A stretch of DNA of 64,000 nucleotides from Isoetes taiwanensis (taxonomy: Eukaryota > Streptophyta > Lycopodiopsida > Isoetales > Isoetaceae), in NCBI GenBank assembly GCA_021234155.1, contig JAJEKV010000383.1:126001-190000 (forward strand), in the 5' to 3' direction. The notes below the pieces were generated by a model. It saw nothing but the letters and a program-made list of their open reading frames with translations. It did not search any database and was not told the DNA's origin. Within the stretch, counting starts at the first letter, position 1; every line of letters begins with the position of its first letter. The translations under genes were made by a program, and so were the position numbers. Below, piece by piece: positions 20,436-32,308 of the stretch.

Positions 20436-23400
20436 ATGTCCAACAACTCTGTCATTTCCAGAGCGTCCATCAATCTCTGGTTCAGGTTTTTATGCACTAG
20501 TTTCATCTTCTTCAACCTTTCCCTTCCCATCCATGCTCAACAAGACCCACTTAATCCAGTGAAGTTGCTCTTTGGTGGACCTGTTAAACATTGTGAAGAG
20601 AACTATGGATTCTTGCCCTGTTCTGATAACATTCCTGGCAACCTCTTCCTCTTGCTAGTCTATGGATTGTTTCTGCTCAAAGCAGCCCAGCTTCTTTCTG
20701 ATGGAAGTGAGTTGCTGTTAACTGTTTTGAATCCTGGCATCATTGGAGGTCTCCTTCTACCCATTCTCGGCGCATTACCAGATGCACTTCTCATTCTCGG
20801 TTTGTTCTCTTTTTGCTTTTCAGAAATATTCAAAATTGCATCATCATTACCTTAGTTTTCTAACATAAACCTATCTTTGAAGACCATAATTCCTGAATTC
20901 TTGTAACTCTTCGGAGGCACAGTATGAGAATGGATGTCTTCTTTCTTGGGATAGATTCAGGCATAAGTTTGGTTTGCTCTGGTGGGACTTCTCTTCCTGG
21001 GAGGTTGTTGCAGGTAATATTCCTTTGCTTCCTAATTGTGCTGAGCACAGGATCTGGCGTCTGCCCTCAGATGTCTCTTTGGATAAAGGGCTTGTCCAAA
21101 ATGCATGCCTGATAGCATCCAGACCTCAACCGCCCTCTCCACGTTGGCAGCTTAGAGTGGAAGAGACTCACTTTGGGAAGGTATGGATTTTGTTTAGTTC
21201 TTATTTGGCAGATTGCTCATCGAACACTTCGAACAAATGCCAGAGTACACTCTTTCAAACCAGTCGTGAGCACTTTATGCCAAGTTTGTAAGTCTGCCCC
21301 AGAAACCATTGAGCATTGCTTCTACCTTTGTCCTGACATTCAGTGTATTTGGGAATGGACACGTACTTATTTTCGCCATCGCTCTAATAGCCAGCACTTG
21401 TTGTTGGGTTTGTTTCCTGCAAATTGCCCTCGCCTGAACAAGCTTGCCTTCAATATACGTAGGGCCCATCATTTGTTGGGTCATTTGGAAGAGAAGAAAT
21501 CAGCTCATCTTTAGAGGGAAGTTCTGTACTGCTCACTCATTGCTTCAGAGGTTAAGTGCATGTTGTACAATCAATTTCAAGTTTCTACATTACCAGATGA
21601 GGAGAAGGATAGGATTTGGGGAGATTATCTCCACCTCATCTAGTCTTTCTATGGTGTACTTCATTTTCCTTATAATATAAATTTCTGTCGTCCCTCAAAA
21701 CAAAAAATTTCTTATAACAAGACCTTTCAATACTGCAATACCTTGGACTTAATTTTTGAAAATTATCGAAGCAGGTCTGAATCAGAAAGTAACAATTTGC
21801 CTTCTATGTGTCACAGTGTCTGGAATGGCTGCCAACCCAGAAGACGCCCAGTCACAGGTGCTGGTTGGAATGGGACTTCTTGCAGGATCAACAGTGATGT
21901 TGCTGACACTGCTGTGGGGGTCATCTCTTATAGTTGGAAGGTGTGACCTGTATGAGAACAATGGACAAATCGTGGCGAAGGATCGCACAATAACTAAACC
22001 ATTCAGTCCATTTGGTATCTTTCATTTTATAGACATCTTTTATAGCCTAATTGCGTCAAACTCCTAAACCAATACTTTCCATGGTCTTTTCCCCAGGAAC
22101 TGGAGTCACCACAGACATGCAAACAAGAAAAGCAGCCTGGATTATGATTGCAACTGTCTTGCCTTATCTCATAGCTCAAGTTCCTCATGCTTTCGGAAAG
22201 CGGTCTCTTGGGCATGGGTTTTCTATAGCAGCTTGTGCGCTTTCATTTGTAGGACTTCTCAGCTACTGCATTTATCAGGTTGAATCTTATGCAGAATATT
22301 TTACCTTGTTGACTCTACTCATTTAGTTACTAAAGATTCCTGCTTTACTAAAAAAAAGTTTCATGTTACAACCAAAGGCTATGCTGATCAATTGTAATCT
22401 TTATATGCAGGTAGCATCTCCTTGGATTCAACAACGGCATATATATTGGGCAAAGCACCATTGCATGAAATCACATCTTCTGCACAAAGTATCCCAGTAT
22501 ACACACCAACAGTCGTGGGGCAGTCTGTATCAAAGCGATGGCGCCACCCCAAATAGAGATGTTCTTCTTAAGTACACTTCCTAAAACCAGTCAAAAGTAA
22601 ATTACATAGCAAGGTGTATCTAACGTATAAAATTGGCCATTTAATTTCACATAGATGTTTTTCTCGAGGTCTCACTTATTTCAATCTTTTGTGCAGAATA
22701 TTTAAATTTTTTGATGCAAACAATGATCAATATCTTTCTGAGAACGAACTCAGAGGCCTGGTATTGGGACTAGGAATGAGATACTATTTACCAGAAGAGA
22801 CAGAAGCTATGGATTGGCTAAGGGAATTTGATATATCCAGAGATGGCCTTATTTCAGAAGATGAATTTGTAGATGGAGTGGCCAAATGGATGAAATCAGT
22901 CCGTTTGAGGAGTGTGAGCATGATAAATAAGCCCGAGTTTTGGGATCATGAAGCACAGGTTAGTGGATGCATGGATCATCCTTCACATTGTAGCATTTCT
23001 GTTTTATCATTCAACTCACTACATTCTCTTGCATGCAGAAAGCAGATTCAAAATTGCAAGCATTGTTGGAGGAATACAAAGGTGAAGGAGAAGATGAAGA
23101 GGATACAGAGGACGAAGCAGAAAGGCCAACTAAAAGACAGTTGGTTGTTCGGGCAACCATGTTGATTTTGGCTGGAGCTTTAATGGCAGGAGTATTTGCA
23201 GACCCTTTAGTAGATGCAATAGATAACTTCTCAAAGGCAAGCAAGATACCTTCATTCTTCATAGCATTTGTAGCAACTCCAATGGCCACAAATTCAAGTG
23301 AAGCGATATCTTCAATCCTGTTTGCTGCAAAGAGGAGGAAACGTAATATATCCATGACCTATTCTCAGGTATGATTATTTCAATATCTCACTTCAGTATA

Positions 23401-23694
23401 AACTTACTTCCCCTTCAGCTGATTTGAAATGATCATGGATTTCAGATTTATGGAGCAGTGACCATGAACAACACTCTTTGCTTGGGGATTTTTTTGGCCA
23501 TTGTTGTGATCCGTAGACTGGAGTGGAACTTCTCATCTGAGGTTGCTACTATTGGTTTGGTGACAGTGATTATGGGAATAATTGGAGGTCAGAGAACAAC
23601 ATTTCCACTCTGGATGGCCTTCCTTGCATTATTTTTGTATCCACTCTCCATAGCCCTTGTGGCTGTTCTTGACTACAAGCTTGGCTGGCAGTGA
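20436..23694 (+). CDS. NCL: NCL-type sodium/calcium exchanger with EF hands
   Basis: The gene has seven exons: 20436-20799, 21817-22014, 22097-22278, 22411-22571, 22697-22958, 23039-23368 and 23446-23694. All use GT..AG and join in phase to 581 codons, the family's usual length. Residues 1-35 look like a signal peptide. A cysteine-bearing luminal segment follows (CEENYGFLPC). The first exchanger repeat contains ILGALPDALLIL and VGMGLLAGSTVMLLT. Two EF-hand loops (about residues 308-319, DANNDQYLSENE, and 347-358, DISRDGLISEDE) lie in the cytosolic loop with every calcium ligand in place, followed by an acidic stretch. The second exchanger repeat (about 462-512) contains TPMATNSSEA and GAVTMNNTLCLG. 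Family proteins move Ca2+ and Na+ across endomembranes, mostly the vacuole, in calcium and salt responses. No stop or frameshift is seen, so it is probably functional. Intron 1 carries an L1 fragment. Confidence 0.95.
20900..21710 (+). mobile_element. L1 LINE 3' fragment in NCL intron 1
   Basis: Frames in the intron encode the C-terminus of an L1 ORF2. The clearest piece is IAHRTLRTNARVHSFKP followed by the zf-RVT-like CQVCKSAPETIEHCFYLC and IWEWTRTYF. Frame changes interrupt it. It is in the same orientation as the host gene and ends in an A-rich tail (CAAAACAAAAAATTT) near 21696-21711. A 5'-truncated, same-sense LINE insertion in an intron is commonly tolerated. The NCL exon 1 donor and exon 2 acceptor remain intact. 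Confidence 0.75.
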
Positions 23695-24147
23695 TGAAAT
23701 GAATTGGTGACTCTGAATTCGACATGCAGGATTGGAATTTTGTACAACTTTGGACTAAGCCCATCTACGCCTAGTTGAGGCCATCAAAAAACATCATGTA
23801 ACCCATACAAAAGAGGCTCTTTTGCATCGGTCAGCGTCTGTCTGTATGTGTAATCTGTCCATTTTGGTCTTAAAAATACTGCCTCGTCTAGATTTGACGG
23901 CCATGCAGGCTAATCTTATAGGTTTTCCAATGCAAAAAAATAATCGTCGCACAAAAGCAGGGGTAAACTACTGGCAGTGAAGATTGTCCCGGAGAAAAGT
24001 CGATGGCAAAGCATCTGTAGCAAGTATTTTAACACGATTTCTGTTGGCGGCTGGATCCACCGCCATTTAGTCAGCCAGGGATGTTCCTGCAGCTGGAAAC
24101 AGAGTTCGATTAGGGAAAATTTCGTATAAGGTGGGGTATGGTCAAAA
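23695..24147. other. NCL 3' flank, no further gene
   Basis: This is the expected 3' untranslated region and downstream flank of NCL. I see no second gene. The sequence runs directly into the dispersed repeat copy. Confidence 0.4.
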
Positions 24148-24400
24148 TCGTGGTGAAAAATTGGCCTTTTTTGGGTTGCCCCTAAGGGGGCAAACCCTTG
24201 TTTATGTGGGTTTGTGGCATATTCTAGGTATATGCCAGTATATGCCCAGAATATGCCAATAACTGCTCCAAACCCATTATTACCTGTAAACTCGCGGTCA
24301 TTTCTGTTGCTGGGCAGCCACTCTGGAAACCGGCTAACCGGAGATGGTGGCTGCGATGGTATTCTGGCGATGGCCTCCTGCATTTTTTTACCTTTGCCCC
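24148..24400 (+). repeat. Dispersed repeat family, copy 1
   Basis: The copy starts TTTTTTGGGTTGCCCC and runs through GGGTTTGTGGCATATTC, ATGCCAGTATATGCCCAGAA and TGGGCAGCCACTCTGG. About 170 bp match copy 2 at 38700 with roughly 90% identity. The GC-rich start is palindromic (GGGTTGCCCC/AGGGGGCAAACCC). No coding function is credible, although the frame is open in both copies. Confidence 0.75.
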
Positions 24401-24714
24401 AATCAAAAGTCTCACCTAGCCTGTGGCAAAGGTCTAATTTTAGTCCTTCATGGACCCAATTGAGAAAGTTCAGCCGACTTCAAGCTTGGGAGTTAGAATC
24501 CGGCAATGCCATAGTGGCTGGGATCCTTGTTATGGATCCATGGGCTCCTAGTTCCTTCTTAGACTCGCAGAGTGTGGCTTCCGCACTCTTTGCTGCTTTG
24601 TTATCTTACTTGGGATTCTTGTATCATCTCATGAAGTCGGGAACTGCTCCAAAGCTCACATTTTGGCTTCTATATTTTGCTTGCTTTTGTAGGAGCTACA
24701 AGTAAGTATCTTCG
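24400..24714 (+). pseudogene. DUF3593-like plastid protein fragment
   Basis: The frame contains AIVAGILVMDPWAPSSFLD then SYLGFLYHLMKSGTAPKLT. It resembles the membrane-spanning core (PYLGFLYFL..APKLTLFGFY) of chloroplast-targeted DUF3593 proteins of unknown function, as I remember that family. A one-base shift near 24660 is needed to continue into FYILLAFVGAT, which ends at a consensus donor (GTAAGTATC, from 24702). No downstream exon was found. It begins right after the dispersed repeat, so the repeat may have broken it. Confidence 0.45.
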
Positions 24715-25625
24715 TAATTTCTGTACATGTCTGCTCTTATTTGTTGCTTAAATGCAAACGAAAACTTTTGTGTTAAATCTCTCTAAAAGGATAAACTCTG
24801 CTAGCTCATGTAAACAAGATATTACATTTGCATATCATGCTCTATAGTTTATGCATCCGGATCGTTAAGTTCATTGACTTTTCCTCATATGGCATCTTAT
24901 GCATCTGAGTTGCTGATTTCCATTCTTTCTGATGTATGCATAAGTTGCACATTTATCTAGAATAGTCAAGCTGTCAACTTTACATTGAGTTAGCTTTTAA
25001 CAATTCTGAGCTTGAAGTCATGATCATTTCATGATTACATTCAGGATCCATTCCCCGCTGCTCGGACAATGGTAAACAATGAGTTCGAAATCGATCCCGA
25101 TGGTCCGCTTGATTGCGATAGAAAGAGGTAAGGAAGGAAGGAAGCAAAGCAATATGCAAATTTTCGGTCCGAAAAGGAATTTGGACCCACCGAAAGGTGT
25201 TGTCGGTGTGAAGATGGCATTGGAAGCTCTTATGTTGCACGGCATTACTTTTTGGTGGTGTGATGATGGAATGGTGGCATTTGCATCCATACCAAATGTG
25301 GTTGCCAAAGTTTTTTGGTCTCTAGTCTAATAGAACTTTAAATCTCCAGTTGTGCTAATGAGATGCCTGGTGGTGGTCAACACTCTTCAATTATACACTT
25401 CACTAATAGTAATGATGATAGAAAGTTATTTCATTGGGGATTCACATACTTTTCTCTAGATAGCGCTATATGTTTGCATCTTGCATTTTTGTTGTTGCTT
25501 ATGCCAGGAATGCACATCAGAATATGACTAATTTTTGCTACTAGAACTATGTTATTAAGGAAAAACAATGGATATGGAGAGAGTGAGCTCTTGTTCTTGG
25601 ATTGATCATTCAGTTTATGTGGCAG
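24715..25625. other. Unassigned, possibly intronic or intergenic
   Basis: No recognised gene. A frame at 25079-25330 (GPKRNLDPPKGVVGVKMALE) is open but unrecognised and starts inside repetitive GGAA sequence. The end of the stretch is the polypyrimidine region of the first visible VPS4 exon. Confidence 0.3.
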
Positions 25626-25833
25626 CATATCGTCGTCCGATCTTGTATCAAAATGGATGGGCGAGAGTGAGAAATTGGTTGCAAACTCGTTTCAAATGGC
25701 CCGTGAAAGTGCAATACCAATTATATTCATTGATGAGATAGATTCTTTACGTGGCGGTGTAAGGTGGCTAAGGCAATGAAAGTGAAGCTTTCGTCAGATA
25801 AAGACCGAAAGCACCGGTTCAAATGCGTGTCCA

Positions 25834-27514
25834 GTAAAATTTAGTTAATATAATTCAGGTAGGCATCATGTTCATGGATTTATGATTTGATTTGAATGTT
25901 TTACTTAATCACGCCCGGTTTAGACCCTCTCAGTCCGCGGTCTTGAGAACCGTAACAACATATACATATGACAATAGCCATGAGGCTTTTATGCTATCTA
26001 TAAAATTGTTCAATTACAAAGTTTCCTCTCTCCATTTCTACCAAGTATCCAGAAAGCTGTCAAGTTGCTCTCTTGAGATTTCCACCAACTCTGATATAGA
26101 TCTAGCAGTGATCCCATACTATATCCTTTAGATGCGATTATGCCATTGAAACGATACGACATAATTTGTGATTATACTTATGGGCGATGGGCGATGTGGG
26201 CGATGGGCGATGGGCGAAGTGGTGAATGGGGAATCGGGGGGAGATAGCGATATACAGGTCAGTAGTCTGTGATTTATGTTCCAATCCGTGTTTGTCATCA
26301 GTATGAGTATAGTTAGATCACCGGAATTAGCCAATTGTAACCGGGGATCCAGATAGTTACTTCACTCTACTAAAAATGTTAAAAATGTTAAAGAATTGTT
26401 GCCGGATCTATAAAAGCTTCGGAACTGGGAGTATCAGGATGTTAATCTTAATATTAGGAGGGGACGAGGTTAATAGAACAGAAGAAGGAGGGACGCCAAT
26501 CAGCACAACATAGCTAACAGAGCTATGGGTCGGGTCAGGATGGAGGACGAGAATCGGAAGCATATTCGCTAACGGGTACCCAACGGTCATGAAAAATTCA
26601 AAATCCAAATCTGTGTATTAGTATAGGTACGGTACGCCAAGCATGACTAGAAAGATGCAGGGAGACATACGACTACCAACTGGACCTACCCGGCACTACG
26701 TGTCCACTCACAAATGGTATGGCTAGATTAGAAAAGTGGCATTGAAGTAAGGCACGTAAGACAGAAGGACGCGTAAGGGGGGCCTAACAAGTGGTGGGCG
26801 ACACGTACGTAAATGAATATAAAAATACATGTTAATAACAAACGCAGCATGGGTTAGAAATTCAGAAATTCCAACATGGATTAATCTATGGCAGTGGGAC
26901 GTGATAGGACAGTGATGCAGGAACATAAAGAAGAAGGGCACGTACATGGCATTAAAAACTCATGGCATAGGGACAGAATAGACTTATACCTAAGAAAATA
27001 ACAATATTAATAAATAATAACGAAAATAAAAAGAAAAAGAAAGATGGGGTGGGGAATAATAACGTGAGATAAATATCGCTGAATTTAAAATTACATGAAA
27101 ATTAAAAAGAGACGGAATACGTGGCAACAGGAAGATAACAGAAGCAGACTGCACAGCTAAAGGGGAGTGGAGCACGTGGCAGCACAAGCAGAGAGCGTTA
27201 AAGGAGGCGTATGAATGAAATAATGAGAATATAGAAAAAGGACGAAATGAACGTAGGTAAGACAAGTAGCTAGGAGCCAGGTGGCGAATATTCACGTACG
27301 AAATTCGAAGAGACAATATAGGACAAGACTAAGACAAGACTAGCATTTAAGGCAGACGGTCGTAAAGAATTAGCGGGAATTCAGACAGATTTTCGTAACC
27401 CTAGAACTATATAACAGTAAGTAATAACAAGAAAACCCACTCTCAAGATCTCTCACGATCTCTCGGCGCCTGGAGCTCTTAAGCCACAATTCCAGATTAT
27501 CAGGAAGCGCCAGC
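25834..27514. other. VPS4 intron, unassigned part
   Basis: No gene is recognised. The AG-rich + strand from about 26430 to 27360, with scattered ACGTGGC words, resembles the LINE-A leader. A short GGGCGAT tandem lies at 26182-26216. Confidence 0.35.
26182..26216 (+). repeat. GGGCGAT short tandem repeat
   Basis: GGGCGATGGGCGAT with TGGGCGAT variants is repeated about five times. It is a simple local expansion. Confidence 0.8.
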
Positions 27515-27568
27515 CCATCTCCATCTCCGTCTCCATCTCCATCTCCATCTCCATCTCCATCTCCGTCT
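27515..27568 (+). repeat. CATCTC hexanucleotide repeat
   Basis: Nine near-perfect CATCTC/CGTCTC units lie 15 bases before the start of the cysteine-rich frame, in what would be its leader. The Glu-Met runs in opposite-strand frames come from this repeat. Confidence 0.9.
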
Positions 27569-27582
27569 TCTCAATAGCAGGA

Positions 27583-28044
27583 ATGGACAAGGGTAAGAGA
27601 GCAGCAGTCGACAGCGATGGGGGGATGAGAAAGGTCGTGAAGCGATCCGGGTCAGGGGTTCCGGGCAACCTTACTGTGCCCTACAATCCTGACCTCGAGG
27701 ATCTCAACCCCTGGTGCATCTGTGAACCGGAGTGTTTATGTTTGGGGTGAGGTCTGCCGTCGTGTATCAGCTGCGGGCGAGTGCACTGTTTGTACTGCGA
27801 TCGAATTCATCATGCTCAGGATATGCGGGATCTTGGTTATACTTTAGGGATACTGGAGGTGCTTGGAGTATTAGGCGATAAAAATGATTCAGTAAGGCGC
27901 CAGGATCTAGACAGAACTATGAGCTGTTTTAATCGGATGCAGATCCATGCAGTGTTACAGCGGTCTACAAGCTACCAGCACAACCTATACATCTGCGATT
28001 TCGGGAAGGTTTGTATATACTGTTGCGAGAAGAACCCTGTGTGA
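27583..28044 (+). pseudogene. Cysteine-rich 154-codon frame with one stop
   Basis: The frame starts MDKGKRAAVDSDGGMRKVVK with a basic N-terminus, then WCICEPECLCLG. A TGA (27748-27750) interrupts, and the same frame continues GLPSCISCGRVHCLYCDRIH and on to CIYCCEKNPV. Ten or more cysteines with two histidines suggest metal binding. A TATA-like CTATATAACAG lies near 27408-27418, and a T-rich stretch about 150 bases downstream resembles a 3' end. The protein family is not recognised. It could be a small leader ORF of a retroelement or a remnant of some other mobile gene; a degraded CGA or TGG codon would explain the stop. Confidence 0.4.
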
Positions 28045-28619
28045 TTTCATATGCCGAGCATATATAGGGAGGAACCTGGAAAAAGTTAAAAAGATAGGGG
28101 AGTCATCCGCGGAGAAAAAGCCAAGGAAGTGAATATCTGGGATGGAGGCAGGCAACAATGGAGGGAGATGAAAGGGCTGCATGTAACCCTCTGTTTTTGT
28201 TTTTGTTTTGTTTTGCTTTGCCTTTTATCTGTTACTTTTTCGCTCCTTTATGTTTCAGTCTTCCAGTCTTTCAGTTCTGCTTAATATGTATAAGGTGCAA
28301 CAGCATAAGGTTGTAGGAAGGGTTTGAATGATGCGGGGAAACCCGAAATAGAGGGAAAATCTTGCCTGGGGTGCTTGAAAATGGCTGAATAAGCCAGAAC
28401 ATGTAATTGTAAACTTCCTTTTTGAATATAAGATGGAACTGCACATAAAAGACAGTTATTTCCGTTACGAAGACCAGTATGTTCTGATTCTAAATTATTC
28501 TCAATTACTCTCACTTACTTTCAATTACTTTCTACACAAAGGTAAGGTAATATTTTCTAACCATAACCATTGGATTACTATATGCGGAAAGTAGTCAAGT
28601 AGCAATTTCCAAAATTGTA
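28045..28619. other. Non-coding, transcript-tail-like stretch
   Basis: T-rich sequence (TTTTTGTTTTTGTTTTGTTTTG near 28194) and AT-rich DNA between the cysteine-rich frame and LINE-A. No gene seen. Confidence 0.35.
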
Positions 28620-29164
28620 CTAGAAGTGTAACTTTTCGGTTCTCCATGCACTCCTGAGGTGAGTTTGATTGACTATCGAGCTACCACAACTCAATAAATG
28701 GCAACGATCCCTGCGAGTACAGACAAAAGACAACATGGACATCCACCCAAGAGGCGGGGGGGGAAACGAGACAGCTAACACGATAGCAAGAAATACACTT
28801 AGAAAACAGGAAAAGGTGGTAGCATGCAAGATAGTAAAATACACCCCATAACACAGGAACAGGTACACAGGGGGGACAACGGTAAACTCAAGTACACAGA
28901 AAACAACAAAGGAATAGCGCATGATAATAATCAAGGGCAGCGGTTTGGTAAAAGAATAAAAGGACAGCAGGAAAAGGGGGTGACAAACGCGGGACAGACT
29001 AAAGAACTAAAAGGCGGATGGGGATAAAGGAAACAGATGAGACCCGAAAACAATAAAACATAAGGCGGGCATACAGAGGGGAGACAGAAGGAAAAGGAGA
29101 GATGCACGGACGGATAACAAAAACAAGGGAACAAGCAAATTATAAGGAGCAAAAACGGACAGCA

Positions 29165-29580
29165 CTAAGTGCGGAACAGGGAGCTCCAATCTCCGCCGCA
29201 CGCCAGTATAGCGAGGGCTAGACTCACCAACTGGTTAACTGAAGTACCCAAATCTACAAAAGGTAAATGTATAAGGTCGCAAGACTGAATGAGTAAAAGG
29301 TGGACAGAATAAGATACGGGATGTAGAGGCTCAGCCTCCGCCGTACACCAGAATAGCAAGGGCTAGACCCATTAACCGTAACCGGACCACTATAAACTCA
29401 AAAATCATGTGCGAAAATGCACAAACCATGAAATGCAAACTAAGAGTAAAAAAGTGACGGAATAAGATACGGGATGTAGAGGCTCACCCTCACGCCGACA
29501 CCAGGATAGCGAGGGCTAGACCCACCAACTGGTACTCGCGCCACTACAAACTCAAATACTCAAAAGACACGGTATATGGC
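29165..29580 (+). repeat. LINE-A 5' tandem units (~150 bp x 3)
   Basis: Three successive units each carry a GCCG..ACACCAGNATAGC word and GAGGGCTAGACCCACCAACTGG-like sequence. The anchor word lies near 29198, 29343 and 29495. Units two and three also share AATAAGATACGGGATGTAGA. They precede ORF1 and look like promoter monomers of a LINE 5' untranslated region. Confidence 0.7.
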
Positions 29581-30123
29581 ACAGAGTACCTGGACAAGTA
29601 CATAAATAAATAAGTATGGAAGGACGAGATTTCGAATCGCCAACCAATCATTATAGAAGGAGATATGGACACACCCGAGGAATAGAGTAGATATTAAATA
29701 TTGGAGGCCGAATAATTAACGGGTATTCCAATATTCAAAATTCAAAAATCAGGGTTAACGGTGAAAATTTCAATTAACGAACCGCTTTGAGGCTTCCGAT
29801 ATATACCGATGAAGTTTAATATGGCGTAGTAGCATCGCACGGGTTGTGGTGAGAGCACAGCTTAAGAATACAGCCGTGTAGCACGACTCCAAACCATGGC
29901 GGAAAGCACCAACCTTAGCGGACTAAGAGAGAGCAGAGGCGGTAAGAGCACCGCAAGCCAACAGATCTCAAAGATTTCCTAGCTCGGGGATAGACAAGCG
30001 GTGGAGACTAGGATACCCAAAGATGGATGCGCTCAACACGAGAAGCGGAATCAGTCAACCGAACAAGGTAGCCATTGCAAGCATGGACGGAGGATAGTAG
30101 GAGTGGAAAAGACAAGCTAAGAA

Positions 30124-31156
30124 ATGCGCAATGTAATGGACGAGATTGAAGAGGAGAAAGCCAAGATCCCGAATAGGTTGGTTGAATTAGAAAAAGGAAA
30201 TGTTCAATTGAATGCATGGGAGTCATTTGATAAAATAAAACCGTGATATTGTAGAATATGAGGAACAGACTAGAATTAAGCATGACGTTAGCCTTATAGG
30301 GATAGCAGAGAAACCTAACGAGGATACATATCAAGTGACGGCAGAGGTGATAGAGGCGGTCTTCAAAGAACACAGGAGCATCATTGTCAAGGCAGTGCGA
30401 TTAGGGCAATGGAGGGGGAGAGCGAGGCACATAAACTTAACACTCAGGGATCGAGCAGCCAAGGAGAGGGTATTGCGGATTGGGTCCAGACTAAGAAACG
30501 GGATCAAGGTACGTGAAGCACTTACGGTGAATGCAAAGGCAAGGGGCTACGACAGGAGCTGGCTAAGGCTGAGAACTGAATCAGCAGGATACAAAGGGGT
30601 AAAATGGCAAGGTGTTCTTGCACAAGAGAGTACGGGAACTGGCAGGAGCGGGACAGGACCCAAGATTGGGAGTTCAGGAGAAAGGGAGGTTGATGGATCG
30701 GGAGACGTAAATGGAAAAGGAGAATACCAACCCAGGTGGGGCTCCATAAAGGTACACGGAAAACAAAGGCCCCGGCATGAGTCGCCTGCAGGGGAAGAAA
30801 GAGGCGGAAAAAGGGCCGGGCGAAGATCGAAGCAAAGACGAAGCCGGGAATATGAACCCGACCACCATGAAGACAAGAGGGAGATCAAGAAGATTGGGAA
30901 ACGGAGCGTAACACACCTGACACCCGTGAGAGAACAACCGCGAGGGAAAAGACGCCAAGATATGGTATTGAACTGCACCGGATACCCATGGGATGATGGG
31001 GAGAGGCCGAAGGGGCACACGGCTCGAGATATAATATGTCCGGTGGAGACATGGGAGCACAATGTAAAAAGATCGCCAGAGGAGGAAGGGTACCTTAACT
31101 ATTCACGCGGCCGGAAGGACAAAACTTCAAAATTGGAAGAGGGAGCGCAGGATTAG
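30124..31156 (+). pseudogene. LINE-A ORF1 (coiled coil and RRM-like)
   Basis: A frame from 30124 gives a heptad-rich segment (MDEIEEEKAKIPNRLVELEK). A shift near 30240 leads to SLIGIAEKPNEDTYQVT and FKEHRSIIVKAVRLGQWRGR, then LRDRAAKERVLRIGSRLRN. This is the RRM plus C-terminal domain layout of L1-type ORF1 nucleic-acid chaperones. A long basic, low-complexity tail follows (KRAGRRSKQRRSREYE). From about 30958 the same frame reads into the endonuclease start (VLNCTGYPWDD, IICPVETWEHN). ORF1 proteins coat the LINE RNA; this copy is frameshifted. Confidence 0.65.
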
Positions 31157-32113
31157 CCTGTTATGTTAAAGAAAATGTAGTAAAAAGTGCGTGTATTTTG
31201 CAATCTGATGTCAATAAGAAATACATGGTTTTGAGTTTACAATTAGAGAACAAGATAGAATTAATTCTGATTTTAGCCTATTACCCACCAAGCAGTGATA
31301 AACTAGAATTGTTAGAACTGGGGAAGACCATGATGAAATGGAAAGAACAGGCCCAATGATATTAATAAAGCATTTGAACGCTTAGAACAGACAACGGGGG
31401 GCACAAATCACGCAGTATGGAGGACATGTGATAGACAATGGACTAGCAAGACAAGATCAGAAGAATGGGACAGGACAACAGAGGACAGAGCAGAAGTCAA
31501 TGCTAAGGGAGAGCTACTACTCGAGATATGCTCGACCACAGGGGTCATTGTAACCAACGGGGTACAGAAGTGGGAGGGGTCAGGGAAGTACACAAGCCAG
31601 AATGCACATGGGAAAAGTATAGTGGACTATGTGATAATGAATGACACTGCAGCAGAGATGGTATCGGATTCATGCTCCCGGACCGGGGCTGGCCTAAAAA
31701 GAGAGAGCCACAGACCCATACAGCTTACACTTATGGGGGGTGAATATACCCCGAAAGGCAGGCAACAAGAGACAGAGGAAATTAATGGAAAACTGAAAAT
31801 ACAGTTTCAAGAAAAGAAAATAGATGTATTTGTGCAATACGTTCAAGAAGAAATGGGGAAATGGAATTGGGGAGCACATAGAGCAGACGAGAATGGAGAC
31901 AAGCTTAATGACATAACAGTGAAAGTAGCAAATGAAGTCTTCTGGAAAGAGAAGAAGAAAAAGAGGGAAAGATGCTCAAAGCCTCGAAATGGTATGATGA
32001 TGAATGCAAAACGTAAAAAGAAGGGTCGAGAGCATAAAGGAGGGAGACATATCAAACCGAGAAAAAGATATACCCCGAAAAAATGCTTAGAGCAAAAAGA
32101 AAAAAAAAACTGA
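30958..32113 (+). pseudogene. LINE-A endonuclease region
   Basis: Pieces of an apurinic-type endonuclease occur in several frames. They are the N-terminal VLNCTGYPWDD..VETWEH, then SAGLACYVKE and LILAYYPPSS, then GKYTSQNAHGKSIVDYVIMN. The C-terminal HRPIQLTL has lost the aspartate of the usual SDHRP. A lysine-rich linker (31930-32113) follows before RT. The domain nicks target DNA to prime reverse transcription; it is inactive here. Confidence 0.65.
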
Positions 32114-32308
32114 TACAACACCAATGGGGGCTAAGCTCCCCAAAAAGCAACCCCGAAATTCGGAAAGGATTCCAAAAGAAAGGAAAGGTGGGGAATCGAA
32201 AAAATGGTAGTTCACAAGAGGAAATTGGGACAGACGGATGGGAGAGATACCTGGAGAACTATATAAGACAAGGGCATCTCCAAAGACCACCATATTTAAC
32301 TACAAGGG

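Noticed and set aside
25079-25330. Upstream exon of VPS4
   Set aside because: The translated sequence has no Walker A or MIT-domain similarity and the frame starts in GGAA repeats.
27453-27668. Reverse-strand Glu-Met repeat protein
   Set aside because: A by-product of the CATCTC hexanucleotide repeat.
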